From Cylindrospermopsis curvispora GIHE-G1 (GTDB lineage: Bacteria; Cyanobacteriota; Cyanobacteriia; Cyanobacteriales; Nostocaceae), in NCBI RefSeq assembly GCF_014489415.1, contig NZ_CP060822.1, positions 2,589,501 through 2,653,500 of the forward strand: a stretch of DNA of 64,000 bases, given 5' to 3'. Of the stretch, positions 25,578 to 34,862 are shown in pieces (the first letter of the stretch is position 1; each line of letters opens with the position of its first letter). Both the position numbers and the translations under genes were made by a program. The notes below the pieces were generated by a model. It worked only from the letters and a program-made list of their open reading frames with translations, ran no database searches and had not been told where the DNA came from.

Positions 25578-28263
25578 AACTAGCTATAGTCACATCAATA
25601 CCTAATTTACCACCCAGCTTGAGCAACTGACGGTATTGTGCAGCTTCCCCTGAGTCCTTGAGTTGATTGAGATATTGAGGAATAATTTGGCTGTGCAAAC
25701 AGCTAAAGTACAGCTCCTGGGATTTATCCAAAGAGATACCCAGGTTTAAGTCATTGCCAACATCAATTAACTTTTCCAGTCTGGTAATATCCATGTATCC
25801 GGTAGATCCATGTAGTAATTGCCATAATAGACGCATAATTAATTGTTCTAAAATTTGTTTTCCTTCGGGAATTTTTAATTGACAACGTAAATGTTTTGCC
25901 TCCGTGGCGATCGCCTGTAACTGTAAGACATGAGAATAACTCAACTGAGGTTCGTTAATATCCTGTTCCAGAGAGCGCAAGATAGTCAAACAACGATAAC
26001 CGAGAGCAATTTCAGCAGCTACTTGTAATTCTTGGGGGACTGTTAAACCATCTCGATGAAAAGCCATAATTACCCCATAATTTTCCCGATAGGTTTGGGT
26101 GTAGAGTTGGTCTAACCTAGTTAAGGTCTCCTGACTTAGCAAGCGCATAATCCGGTGGCGTTCCTCTGCAAAAAGATTTTGTAAACTAAATGCCTGTTCC
26201 CCAAACATCTTAGTCATCATAACAATGGCATGAGCTGCACTTGCTTGTTGTAGCGATGCCAAAAGATTTTCCTTGAGGTGACCATAATCTCGTCTTCCGG
26301 TAAACTGCTGAATACAGCAGTGGAAATCCCAACCTCCCAAATGCAAAACTGCAAACACCAGATTTTCGCTTTCCCATGTGATTTCCGACACTAACTTTAA
26401 GTGACCAACTGCCATGGTTAGGGATCCCATCCGCTGCATTTGATAATCTAACTGATCAGCAGCGTAGCAATAGACACGTTTTTGATGACCTTCCAAGTGT
26501 TTTCTAGACTCTTGGATAGGGAGAGCACCACCGTGATGATTAAACAAAGAAGTAATAGCATAGTGAGCTGCAACTTGTTTAAAACCGATTTGAGCGGTCC
26601 GTACCAACTGATGATAAACTTCACTACCATGTTTAAACTGTTCTACATTACTAGGAGCTAGACTCAATCGTTTGAGGAAACCCTTTTCCAGCTGTACACC
26701 CGCAATATCACCAGCCAACTCCAAAGCGCGAGCAGCATAACGAAGAATCTGAGTTCCTTCCGGTCTAGATAACTCCTCAAAAAACCAACCGCAGCTGGTA
26801 AACATAAATAGGGAGTGACGCTGCATTTCCAATAACCGCAAAGCATCCACCTGTTCAGTGGGAGTCAGTTTGTGAGTTTGATGACGGGAGAGAAAACGAT
26901 GAACATTAGCAGTAGAGCGGTCTCGGAGAATATCTATATATTCGTCCCGTGCCAACCAGGGGTCATGAAATAACCTTCTACCATAATCCTCATAGACTGC
27001 AACTAACTCATCTCGCAACCAATTGAGAGCTTCACGTAGAGGTCGGCGCCATTTTTGATGCCAGACTCCCCCTTCACCACCGCAACCACAATCATCTTGC
27101 CAACGGTCCACACCATGGGCACAACTCCAAGCTGTAACAGGTTTTAACTCCACTTCCCAGGTGGGGGGATATAAACTTAAATAGTGAGCGAAATTAGTTA
27201 CAGTCCAACCATGACGGGGGAACTCACCAATAAAAGCGTACGCCAAAGTTTTCTCAGTACCCTTTTTATGGTGTCCAAAAGTTTCTCCATCAGTAGCCAC
27301 AGATATTAACTGAGCAAGACGATGATCGCCACGAATAGCAGCGCCTACCCGCCCGGCAAAATGACTAGAACTATAAACCACATCAGTAAAACCCATATCC
27401 CGTGATATAGGTCCATCGTAGAAAAAGATATCAATATAAGGCAACTCATCCGGACTCTGTAGGGAGGTTATTTTACTCACACTTAAAGGTGAAGAAGTGG
27501 TTTGGAAACCAGGTTTTAAATAACAACGATAGGGACGGGTAGGATCGATTTGACTACCACCCACCTCATGCCATTCCGGATGGGGATCATGGTCTGTAGG
27601 GAAAGGACGACAGCGTTGAGCTTGGGAGGGAGCAAGAATAATAAACTTAATTCCTTCGGAGATCAAAGCTGCTATGGTTGCATAATCTATAGCCGTTTCT
27701 GCCAACCAAATACCTTCTGGATCCCGACCAAACCTAGATTTAAAGTCTGCCTTACCCCAGCGAATTTGAGTGTATTTATCCCTTTCATTTGCCAAAGGCA
27801 TAATTATGTGATTATAGACTTGGGCAATAGCATTGCCATGACCATTGAGCCTTTGACTACTCCTAATATCAGCCTCTAATATTCTTTGATAAACTTCCAT
27901 ATCATAGCGTTCCAGCCAAGACATAAGAGTGGGACCGATATTAAAACTCATGTACTCATAATTATTGACGATCCCCAATAATTCACCCCGGTCATTTAAG
28001 ACTCTAGCAAAGGCATTAGGACGATAACATTCCCAATGAATACGCTCATTCCAGTCATGGAAAGGAGTAGCACTAGGTTGACGTTCAATGGCATCCAAAT
28101 AGGGATTTTCCCTTGGTGGTTGATAGAAGTGACCATGGACAGTCACATAGACACCATGGGGTTTAGTCAGGGGATCATAACTAACTGTGGATTGGTCATT
28201 CTCATCCACTTGGAAAGTGAGAGTTGATGCAAGATTTACTGAAGATTCAGCGGCGGATGTCAT
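25576..28263 (-). CDS. Glycoside hydrolase family 57-like protein with DUF3536
   Basis: 895 residues. The N-terminal third has the GH57 (beta/alpha)7 barrel features: VYVTVHGHFYQPPRENPY with the metal/substrate His residues, GIWLAETAID with the probable nucleophile Glu189, and ISVATDGETFGHH with the second acid. The C-terminal ~550 residues are the cyanobacterial DUF3536 region, mostly helical. GH57 enzymes act on alpha-glucans (amylase or branching type). The substrate here is unknown, though glycogen metabolism is plausible. The gene stands alone between a convergent DAHP synthase and a divergent cation exchanger. Length is normal for the family. Confidence 0.88.
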   Translation of the reverse strand: MTSAAESSVNLASTLTFQVDENDQSTVSYDPLTKPHGVYVTVHGHFYQPPRENPYLDAIERQPSATPFHDWNERIHWECYRPNAFARVLNDRGELLGIVNNYEYMSFNIGPTLMSWLERYDMEVYQRILEADIRSSQRLNGHGNAIAQVYNHIIMPLANERDKYTQIRWGKADFKSRFGRDPEGIWLAETAIDYATIAALISEGIKFIILAPSQAQRCRPFPTDHDPHPEWHEVGGSQIDPTRPYRCYLKPGFQTTSSPLSVSKITSLQSPDELPYIDIFFYDGPISRDMGFTDVVYSSSHFAGRVGAAIRGDHRLAQLISVATDGETFGHHKKGTEKTLAYAFIGEFPRHGWTVTNFAHYLSLYPPTWEVELKPVTAWSCAHGVDRWQDDCGCGGEGGVWHQKWRRPLREALNWLRDELVAVYEDYGRRLFHDPWLARDEYIDILRDRSTANVHRFLSRHQTHKLTPTEQVDALRLLEMQRHSLFMFTSCGWFFEELSRPEGTQILRYAARALELAGDIAGVQLEKGFLKRLSLAPSNVEQFKHGSEVYHQLVRTAQIGFKQVAAHYAITSLFNHHGGALPIQESRKHLEGHQKRVYCYAADQLDYQMQRMGSLTMAVGHLKLVSEITWESENLVFAVLHLGGWDFHCCIQQFTGRRDYGHLKENLLASLQQASAAHAIVMMTKMFGEQAFSLQNLFAEERHRIMRLLSQETLTRLDQLYTQTYRENYGVIMAFHRDGLTVPQELQVAAEIALGYRCLTILRSLEQDINEPQLSYSHVLQLQAIATEAKHLRCQLKIPEGKQILEQLIMRLLWQLLHGSTGYMDITRLEKLIDVGNDLNLGISLDKSQELYFSCLHSQIIPQYLNQLKDSGEAAQYRQLLKLGGKLGIDVTIAS

Positions 28264-28490
28264 ATATTCTTAACCTAGAGAAAAATTGTGGTTGTAGGGA
28301 AAATCTTTTGATATCGACTCGATATTTGCCTTGATATTTACATTTTTACACCTGTTTGCTACCAAAATCCGGTATAAACAATGTGAGCAGCAATCTTAAA
28401 AAAACTTAAAGAACAATGGGATTTTACATGGGACAAATAAAATTGTATGATAGTTGTGTGACAATTGAAACCAAATAACTAACAACTCTA

Positions 28491-29561
28491 ATGTCAACTA
28501 AAAATATCATCTTCCTGACTTTGCTAGTTTTCATCCCTATTTCCTTAGCCGCACACTTCTTAGAGTGGGGAGATTTGGTAGTATTCATCACTGCTGGATT
28601 AGCAATTTTACCATTAGCTGCTTGGATGGGCACAGCCACCGAAGAAATAGCAGTGGTTGTGGGCCCGGTGTTAGGAGGTTTATTAAATGCCACTTTTGGC
28701 AATGCCACAGAATTAATTATAGCTCTAGTCGCGCTCAATGCTGGACTGATAGATGTGGTGAAAGCCAGTATTACGGGATCAATTATCGGTAACCTGCTTC
28801 TGGTTATGGGGCTTTCAATGTTTTTAGGTGGAATACGTTATAAAGAGCAGAGTTTTGAATCTGTAGTTGCAAGAGTTAATGCTTCTTCAATGAATTTGGC
28901 GGTAATAGCCATTTTACTACCAACTGCAGTCAATTATACTTCTATAGGAATTAGTGAGAATGTGCTACAAAATCTTTCTCTTGCTGTAGCGGTAGTGCTC
29001 ATTTTAGTTTACGGACTAACACTGCTTTTTTCTATGAAAACCCACGCTTACCTATATGATGTAGGTTTAGCAGATACGGAAGAGGAAAATAACCATCAAA
29101 AACCAAATATTGCATTGTGGACTGGTGTGTTATTGGTTTGTACCTTATTAGTGGCGTTGGAATCAGAACTATTAGTGGACTCACTAGAAGTGGCTACATC
29201 TAAACTAGGACTAACAGCCTTATTCACAGGGGTGATATTAGTACCAATTGTAGGTAACGCGGCAGAACATGCCACAGCAGTAACTGTAGCGATGAAAAAT
29301 AAAATGGACCTTTCACTGTCAGTAGCTGTTGGCTCAAGTATGCAGATAGCTTTATTTGTAGCACCTGTACTAGTAATATCCGGATGGTTCATGAAACAAC
29401 CAATGGATTTAGACTTTAACCCTTTTGAACTAGTAGCAGTAGCTGTGTCAGTTTTAATTGCTAATAGCATTAGCTCCGATGGCAAATCCAATTGGTTAGA
29501 AGGCACTTTATTATTGGCAGCATATACGGTTTTGGGCTTTGCATTTTATTTCCATCCATAA
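28491..29561 (+). CDS. Ca2+/H+ antiporter, CAX family
   Basis: 356 residues, almost entirely hydrophobic, with about ten to eleven membrane segments. The two alpha-repeat signatures of cation/proton exchangers are clear: GGLLNATFGNATELIIALVA (~62-81) and VPIVGNAAEHATAVTVAM (~250-268), with the acidic residues Glu in GNATE and GNAAEH that bind the ion. An acidic loop (GLADTEEENNHQ, near 195) splits the halves, as in microbial CAX proteins. It should export Ca2+ in exchange for protons at the plasma membrane. It is divergent from the GH57 gene with 227 bp between. Confidence 0.92.
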   Translation: MSTKNIIFLTLLVFIPISLAAHFLEWGDLVVFITAGLAILPLAAWMGTATEEIAVVVGPVLGGLLNATFGNATELIIALVALNAGLIDVVKASITGSIIGNLLLVMGLSMFLGGIRYKEQSFESVVARVNASSMNLAVIAILLPTAVNYTSIGISENVLQNLSLAVAVVLILVYGLTLLFSMKTHAYLYDVGLADTEEENNHQKPNIALWTGVLLVCTLLVALESELLVDSLEVATSKLGLTALFTGVILVPIVGNAAEHATAVTVAMKNKMDLSLSVAVGSSMQIALFVAPVLVISGWFMKQPMDLDFNPFELVAVAVSVLIANSISSDGKSNWLEGTLLLAAYTVLGFAFYFHP

Positions 29562-29677
29562 ATTTGGTCAACCCAAAAAAAGTCTCATGGATGGAGAATG
29601 AACAGTTATTTGTCCAGTAAACTATATATTAAGTCATTTTTTCAGTTCAAAAGTTCCTTAATATGAGATAAACAGAA

Positions 29678-30283
29678 ATGACCGAAATTGGAATGCTGAT
29701 TATGGGGGAATTCAACTATAAACAGACGAATTTACCCCATTTACTAGATGAACAGCTATTAAAAGCGGAAAATGCCCAATATAAGACAAAAAATAGCCAT
29801 TTTTCCCAATTACCTCATGGCATTACATCCAAGATTACAGCTCCCGAATTCATGACAGTGGGAGTCACGGAAAAAATAGCTATATCCAGAACCATTAGGA
29901 CAGGGTTGATGGACAAAAATGAGGGACGCGTGGCTATTCCGGATCGCTATAGATGGCAGCAAGCATCTAAACGGACAAAAAAGCGCCAATTACCCCCACA
30001 ATTTCAATTGGCTGACAGGTCAAATCTACCCAAACGAAGACCCACCCCAACAGACTACTTGGCATACAATAGACCTCAAATGCCAACCCTCCGATTTGGT
30101 GATTCTGGTCTATCCATTAGAGTCTTACAGCGTTTGTTAATATCCAATGGCTATAATGTGCGAGTTGATGGCGTATTTGGGGCGCTGACTGAAACAGCTA
30201 TTAAGGCTTTTCAAAGTCAGCGTAATTTATCAGTAGATGGTGTTGTAGGTCCTAAGACTTGGTCTCAACTATGCAGCATTTAA
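29678..30283 (+). CDS. Peptidoglycan-binding domain protein
   Basis: 201 residues. The C-terminal ~65 residues (135-201) are a PG_binding_1 domain: LRFGDSGLSIRVLQRLLISNGY, VDGVFGALTETAIKAFQ and VDGVVGPKTWSQL. The N-terminal ~130 residues are polar and basic with no recognisable domain and no signal peptide. Another in-frame Met (residue 9, MGEFNYKQ) is a possible start. Such proteins bind cell-wall peptidoglycan, but no catalytic domain is present. It stands alone, downstream of the exchanger by 116 bp. Confidence 0.8.
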   Translation: MTEIGMLIMGEFNYKQTNLPHLLDEQLLKAENAQYKTKNSHFSQLPHGITSKITAPEFMTVGVTEKIAISRTIRTGLMDKNEGRVAIPDRYRWQQASKRTKKRQLPPQFQLADRSNLPKRRPTPTDYLAYNRPQMPTLRFGDSGLSIRVLQRLLISNGYNVRVDGVFGALTETAIKAFQSQRNLSVDGVVGPKTWSQLCSI

Positions 30284-30361
30284 ATGCCTTTCGCCAAAAC
30301 GCTATAGATAAATTTAATAGTGTGACCAGTATGTAGCTTAACCATTATGGATAGCTATAAA

Positions 30362-31117
30362 CTAATAGCTAATTTGCAGAGTTACAGATGCTTCTACTTG
30401 TTGTTCACCACCCACTATAGGAGTGACTGCATCTGGAGCGGAAGCCTTAACCATTTGGGATCTTTGTAGCATAGGTGGAGGAGGTGCACTAGCATTGTTA
30501 ATTTGAATGCTAATTATTTCTTTGGTTTGGAAACCTAAACTGCTGAGAACTGCTTCGGCTTGCTTTTTAGCCTCCTGGGTTGCTTTTCTTAGAGCTTGTT
30601 TTTGTGCTTCATTAATAGCCTCATCCGTAGCAACAAAACTAATACCATTAATTTCGCTTGCTCCAGTTTTGATCGCTTCATCTAACAAGGAACCAACCTT
30701 GTCAGTAGAAAAGCGAAAACTCACCGTGTTACTAGCAGCATAGCCAGTAATTCTTTGTATATTGTTCGTATAACTATAGACTGGATTAAGCCTGACACCG
30801 GTAGTTTCCAACTTTTCAACTTTACGGGACTTGAGTAAATTCACCACCGCAGAGGATCTGCGAGCAGCTTCCTGTTGGACCTCTTGAGCAGTTTTTCCCT
30901 GAACTTCTACGCCCAAACTCACTCTTGTTAAAGTGGTGGCTATGGTTTCTACCCCGCTACCACTAACAGTTAATGTGCGCCATAATTGAGCTTTTTCCTG
31001 AGCTGATGCTGGTAAGGTAAATATGCTGGAAATTAGTAAACTGAAATAGGCAATTTTCCCCAGTTGCTTAAACTGAAACCCAGATGGTAGTGAAATATTT
31101 CTATATATCCTAGACAT
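30362..31117 (-). CDS. SIMPL (DUF541) periplasmic protein
   Basis: 251 residues. A signal peptide (hydrophobic YFSLLISSIFTLPASAQE, cleavage likely after ASA near residue 39) is followed by a SIMPL domain: LTVSGSGVETIATTLTRVSLGVE, AAEVQ-like AQEVQQEAARRSSAVVNLLK, and Arg/Lys-rich QKQALRKATQEAKKQAEAVL. The family (including E. coli YggE) forms periplasmic oligomers linked to oxidative stress, but the molecular function is unsettled. It ends next to the PG-binding gene (convergent) and is followed upstream by the IS605-type element. Confidence 0.82.
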   Translation of the reverse strand: MSRIYRNISLPSGFQFKQLGKIAYFSLLISSIFTLPASAQEKAQLWRTLTVSGSGVETIATTLTRVSLGVEVQGKTAQEVQQEAARRSSAVVNLLKSRKVEKLETTGVRLNPVYSYTNNIQRITGYAASNTVSFRFSTDKVGSLLDEAIKTGASEINGISFVATDEAINEAQKQALRKATQEAKKQAEAVLSSLGFQTKEIISIQINNASAPPPPMLQRSQMVKASAPDAVTPIVGGEQQVEASVTLQISY

Positions 31118-31387
31118 TGGACGTGCACTCCTCGGCTACTGGTACATTAATACGTTAATTTGTGAATCAAACCACAAAACATTTTGGGATCTGGATAATT
31201 AACAATTTGCCATGATCTGGAGAAAAATTTTCTTTGGTTACACTTTTAGCAACAAAGTCAACCGGTTCAACTTTGTATCTCAAGAATGAGGATGATCCCG
31301 CTAGAAACTTGTACAACAAGGATAATAAAAAACATTATACATGTAGCTGAATACACAGAAAATCCAAGGATTTAGTCACAAGAAAAT

Positions 31388-31438
31388 CGCCGAAAGGCAC
31401 GGAAGCCACTTGGCTTTAGACAGGAAGTGCCAACGGCG
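31388..31438. repeat. Subterminal hairpin on the tnpA side of the IS605-type element
   Basis: A two-step stem: CGCCG (31388-31392) with CGGCG (31434-31438), and GGCAC (31396-31400) with GTGCC (31427-31431). A further AAGCC/GGCTT pair sits inside. This is the kind of imperfect hairpin that TnpA (Y1) recognises. Confidence 0.7.
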
Positions 31439-31457
31439 AATTTATTCGCCTTGATAT

Positions 31458-31813
31458 TTAACCGTGATGCGGATCTTCAATATACCTTTTAATAACATCT
31501 GCTGAAACCTGTCCAGCAGTGGAATAAAAATAACTATTAGTCCATAGGCTAGGAAGTTTAAGTAATTCAGGAAATTTTCGTCTTAACAAGCAAGATGACC
31601 GTCCTTTAAAAGCTTTAACCACCTGATTTATAGCATGGTTGATGTTCTACAAATAAATGAACATGGTGCAACCTCAAGAGCGAGGATATCCCAGTCTTTT
31701 TCTTTGGCTAGTTCGTAAATTATCTGTCGAAGGCGTTTAGGTATCCATACAAGATGCACTACTGCATTACCTTTTGAGTGATTTCCTATTCTGTATTCCA
31801 GTGTTGTCTTCAT
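31458..31813 (-). pseudogene. tnpA: tnpA (Y1 HUH transposase), frameshifted
   Basis: Three reading frames are needed to recover TnpA. Frame one (from ATG 31813) gives KGNAVVHLVWIPKRLRQ and KDWDILALEVAP. The second gives the HUH metal site as HVHLFVEHQPCYKSGG and stops. The third gives INQVVKAFKGRSSCLLRRKF, LWTNSYFYSTAG and VIKRYIEDPHHG with the catalytic-Tyr helix, ending at 31458. At least two frameshifts separate these pieces, so no active transposase can be made. The element could move only with TnpA supplied from another copy. Confidence 0.85.
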
Positions 31814-31892
31814 ATTGTTTCGTGGCTGCTATTGACAAGTAAATCATATCTCAACTATACTTTTGAAATCAACAAACATTGAAGGTCGAACA

Positions 31893-33164
31893 ATGTACGG
31901 ATGCCAACAAGTTCTTATCAAGTCCGATAAATCAATAACAGCCATATTGGAGTACCTCTGCACAGAAGCTAAAAAGCTGACAAATTGTGGCGTTTACTAT
32001 TCTAGGCAGATGTACTTTAAAACTGGTTATATTCCTAGTAGACCAGATTTGCATAAACAACTAGGAACTTATCAGAAAAACGTTCATTATCAGGCATTGT
32101 ATTCTGATACTTCTCAACAAATACTAACCAGTGTAGCTGAATCCTTTAAATCGTACATTGAGCTAGTAAAAGCTGCAAAAAAGGGCGAAGTTTCCCAAAA
32201 ACCAAAATTACCTAATTACTGTAAAAGTGTTATGACTGTAGCTACTTTTACGGGCAGGTCATTAAAGTTAATTGATGGGATGATTAGGTTTCCTTTGGGA
32301 ACAAAAGTTAAGGCATGGTTTGGGATAGATTCTTTTTGTCTACCAATGCCATCTAACCTTGACTTCAAATCAATTAGAGAAGTACGTATTTTACCTAGAA
32401 ATAGACAATTTTATGCAGAATTTGTCTATCAGGTAGATGAAATAAAATCTGATGTTGATAGAAATAATGTTTTAGGGATTGACCACGGGTTAAATAACTG
32501 GTTAACTTGTGTTTCTAATCTGGGAACATCATTTATTGTTGATGGACTTCATTTAAAAAGTTTAAATCAGTGGTACAACAAATCAGTAGCTAAACTTAAA
32601 AGTGATAAACCCCAGGGTTTTTGGTCTAACAGATTAGCTGCTATTACCGAAAAAAGAAACCGACAAATGCGTGATGCAGTTAACAAAGCTGCAAGAATAG
32701 TCGTTAACCACTGTATTGAAAATAAGATTGGTGCTATTGTTTTTGGATGGAATAAAGGACAAAAAGATAGTATTGATTTGGGGTCTAAAAACAATCAGAA
32801 GTTTGTCCAAATTCCCACAGCAAGATTAAAAGACCGTATTGCTCAATTATGTAAACAATACGGAATAGATTTTATTGAAACAGAAGAATCATACACTTCT
32901 CAATCATCGTTTTTTGATTGCGACAATATACCTAAATTCGGTGAAAAACCCGAAGGGTGGAAAGCAAGCGGGAAACGAGTTAGTCGTGGAGTATATGAAA
33001 CTTCTGATGGGTTCAAAATTAATGCGGACTGTAATGGTGCTGCTAATATTTTGAAAAAAGTAGCGGTGATGCTAGGAATTGATCTTAGCGGAATCAGTAG
33101 AGGCTGTTTAAGCCAGCCTCAGAAAGTTCGTTTATGGACTCTTCAGAAATCTCCGTGTCTTTAG
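31893..33164 (+). CDS. tnpB: TnpB-like RNA-guided nuclease of the IS605-type element
   Basis: 423 residues from ATG 31893; the TTG 30 bp upstream is less likely. The RuvC-like residues are all present: Asp in VLGIDHGLNN, Glu in IETEESYTSQSS and Asp in INADCNGAANI. TnpB proteins are RNA-guided DNA endonucleases that help keep the element at its donor site. The region between the second and third motifs, normally a CxxC...CxxC zinc ribbon, reads SSFFDCDNIPKFGEKPEGW and has a single Cys, so the zinc site is missing. The stop codon lies inside the right-end hairpin, where the guide RNA scaffold is expected. The gene looks intact although its tnpA is dead. Confidence 0.85.
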   Translation: MYGCQQVLIKSDKSITAILEYLCTEAKKLTNCGVYYSRQMYFKTGYIPSRPDLHKQLGTYQKNVHYQALYSDTSQQILTSVAESFKSYIELVKAAKKGEVSQKPKLPNYCKSVMTVATFTGRSLKLIDGMIRFPLGTKVKAWFGIDSFCLPMPSNLDFKSIREVRILPRNRQFYAEFVYQVDEIKSDVDRNNVLGIDHGLNNWLTCVSNLGTSFIVDGLHLKSLNQWYNKSVAKLKSDKPQGFWSNRLAAITEKRNRQMRDAVNKAARIVVNHCIENKIGAIVFGWNKGQKDSIDLGSKNNQKFVQIPTARLKDRIAQLCKQYGIDFIETEESYTSQSSFFDCDNIPKFGEKPEGWKASGKRVSRGVYETSDGFKINADCNGAANILKKVAVMLGIDLSGISRGCLSQPQKVRLWTLQKSPCL

Positions 33165-33172
33165 ACCGGAGA
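33150..33172 (+). ncRNA. Right-end hairpin, probable 3' part of the TnpB guide RNA scaffold
   Basis: TCTCCG / CGGAGA stem over an 11-base loop, overlapping the last codons of tnpB. In characterised TnpB systems the guide RNA (omega/reRNA) comes from this end of the element and the guide is the flanking DNA. That reading is by analogy; no transcript is visible. Confidence 0.4.
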
Positions 33173-33212
33173 AGCTTAATAACATAACTCAACCAATGTG
33201 GGAAAAATAAAA

Positions 33213-34835
33213 ATGCTGCAATTAGCACCTCATATATTTCATATCTTACACCAGCACGGTATAGAACACGCATTTGGCATACCCGGTGATTTTGCCCTTA
33301 CCTTGTATGATGCCTTAAAAGAAAGCAAAATTAAGCCAGTAATTATGACCCATGAACCAAGTGTAGGTTTTGCTGCTGACGTTTATGCCCGTATTCGTGG
33401 TTTAGGTTTGGCAGTAGTTACCTATGGAGTAGGTGGCTTAAACATGGTTAATGCTGTAGCAGGTGCCTATGCAGAGAAGTCACCATTAGTAATTTTAAGT
33501 GGTAGTCCAGGAATAAAAGAAAGAAGACAGGATAGCTTACTACACCACAAAGTAAAAACCTTTGACAGTCAAAGACGAGTTTATGAAGAAGTAACAGTTT
33601 ATGCTAGTGCTATTACTGATATAGAAACAGCCGAGAGAAAAATACATCGTGCTATTGATTATGCAAAAACGTTTAAACGTCCTGTATATTTAGAAATACC
33701 CCGTGATATGGTATACGCGGAGTTACCGGAGGCGGAGTATGAACGAGTACCAATAAAGCACACGGATAGAGATACCTTAAAGGAGGCGGTATCAGAGACA
33801 TTAGAAATACTAGAAAAAGCCAAATCACCAGTAATTATAGCGGGTGTGGAAGTACACCGTTTTGGGTTACAAGTAGAACTGTTAGCACTTGCAGAAAAAT
33901 TGGGCGTACCGATTTGTGCCACCATGTTAGGAAAATCAGTATTTCCAGAAACCCATCCCCAATATCTAGGGATTTACAATGGTGAAGCGGGAGACGAAAA
34001 TATTAACAAAATAGTGGAAGAATCCGACTGTTTATTAATGTTAGGGGTATTCATGACAGATATTAACCTAGGAATGTTTACTGCCCATATTAACCAAAAA
34101 CATACCATATCTGCCACCTCAGAACGGATTGCTATTAAACATCATGAATATCAGAACATTTTATTTACCGACTTCATTGCGGGACTATTAAAAAATCCCC
34201 ATTTACCACATTTTCAATTCCCAAATACTTATAGGATGCACCCGCGAGTAGAGGAAAAAATAGATAATATATCTATGGGTGGATTAATTTATGAAATTAA
34301 TCAATTTATTGATCATAAAACCATAATTATTACCGATGTAGGAGACAGTTTATTTGCAGCAGATGATATTCAAACCAAACAAGGAACAAGCTATTTAGCT
34401 CCGGCTTTTTATGCGAGCATGGGTTTTGCCATTCCGGGAATAATAGGTGCTCAATTAGCAGATCCCTTTCGTCGGGTGTTGGCATTAGTTGGTGATGGTG
34501 CATTCCAAATGACAGGAATGGAACTATTAACAGCTAAAAGACTGGGAATGAACCCCATAGTAATTATTATTAATAATGGTTCTTTTGCTTCTTTAAGAGC
34601 CATGGGACATGAGGATGCGGACTTCGTAAATATTAGTACAATTGACTATGCTGATTTGGCTAAAGTTTTAGGAGGCAATGGCTTTGTAATTCATACAGGA
34701 TTAGAACTAAGAAGAGCCTTGAGTGTAGCGAAAGACAGTGAAAATTTTAGCATTTTAGATGTGAGAATTTCTGCAGATGATATTTCACCAGCTTTACAAA
34801 GACTAAAAACTCTATTTACTCAAACTTTGAAATAA
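33213..34835 (+). CDS. ThDP-dependent alpha-keto acid decarboxylase (indolepyruvate/pyruvate decarboxylase type)
   Basis: 540 residues from ATG 33213; a GTG 15 bp upstream is possible. It has the three ThDP-enzyme domains: the catalytic Glu in THEPSVGFAADVYARI (~50), a His-His pair in SLLHHKVKTF (~115) typical of decarboxylases rather than acetolactate synthases, and the ThDP/Mg motif VGDGAFQM...INNGSF (~430-460). The enzyme would convert a branched-chain or aromatic keto acid to an aldehyde. The next gene is an amino-acid dehydrogenase 27 bp away, so the pair probably runs amino acid to keto acid to aldehyde. The order recalls scyA-scyB of scytonemin synthesis, but the HH motif and the absence of other scy genes argue against that. 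Confidence 0.82.
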   Translation: MLQLAPHIFHILHQHGIEHAFGIPGDFALTLYDALKESKIKPVIMTHEPSVGFAADVYARIRGLGLAVVTYGVGGLNMVNAVAGAYAEKSPLVILSGSPGIKERRQDSLLHHKVKTFDSQRRVYEEVTVYASAITDIETAERKIHRAIDYAKTFKRPVYLEIPRDMVYAELPEAEYERVPIKHTDRDTLKEAVSETLEILEKAKSPVIIAGVEVHRFGLQVELLALAEKLGVPICATMLGKSVFPETHPQYLGIYNGEAGDENINKIVEESDCLLMLGVFMTDINLGMFTAHINQKHTISATSERIAIKHHEYQNILFTDFIAGLLKNPHLPHFQFPNTYRMHPRVEEKIDNISMGGLIYEINQFIDHKTIIITDVGDSLFAADDIQTKQGTSYLAPAFYASMGFAIPGIIGAQLADPFRRVLALVGDGAFQMTGMELLTAKRLGMNPIVIIINNGSFASLRAMGHEDADFVNISTIDYADLAKVLGGNGFVIHTGLELRRALSVAKDSENFSILDVRISADDISPALQRLKTLFTQTLK

Positions 34836-34862
34836 AACACAATAAGGAGTAAGGGAAATACC

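Larger units (their letters stand above)
31380..33180. mobile_element. IS605-type element (divergent tnpA relic and tnpB)
   Basis: About 1.8 kb with a broken tnpA on the minus strand, an intact tnpB on the plus strand, and a hairpin near each end. The tnpA-side hairpin (31388-31438) pairs CGCCG...GGCAC with GTGCC...CGGCG. The tnpB-side hairpin (33150-33172) pairs TCTCCG with CGGAGA. Both ends share TTTAGAC. Members of this family move as single-stranded DNA and leave no target duplication, so exact borders are approximate. It lies just upstream of the decarboxylase gene at 33213. Confidence 0.8.
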
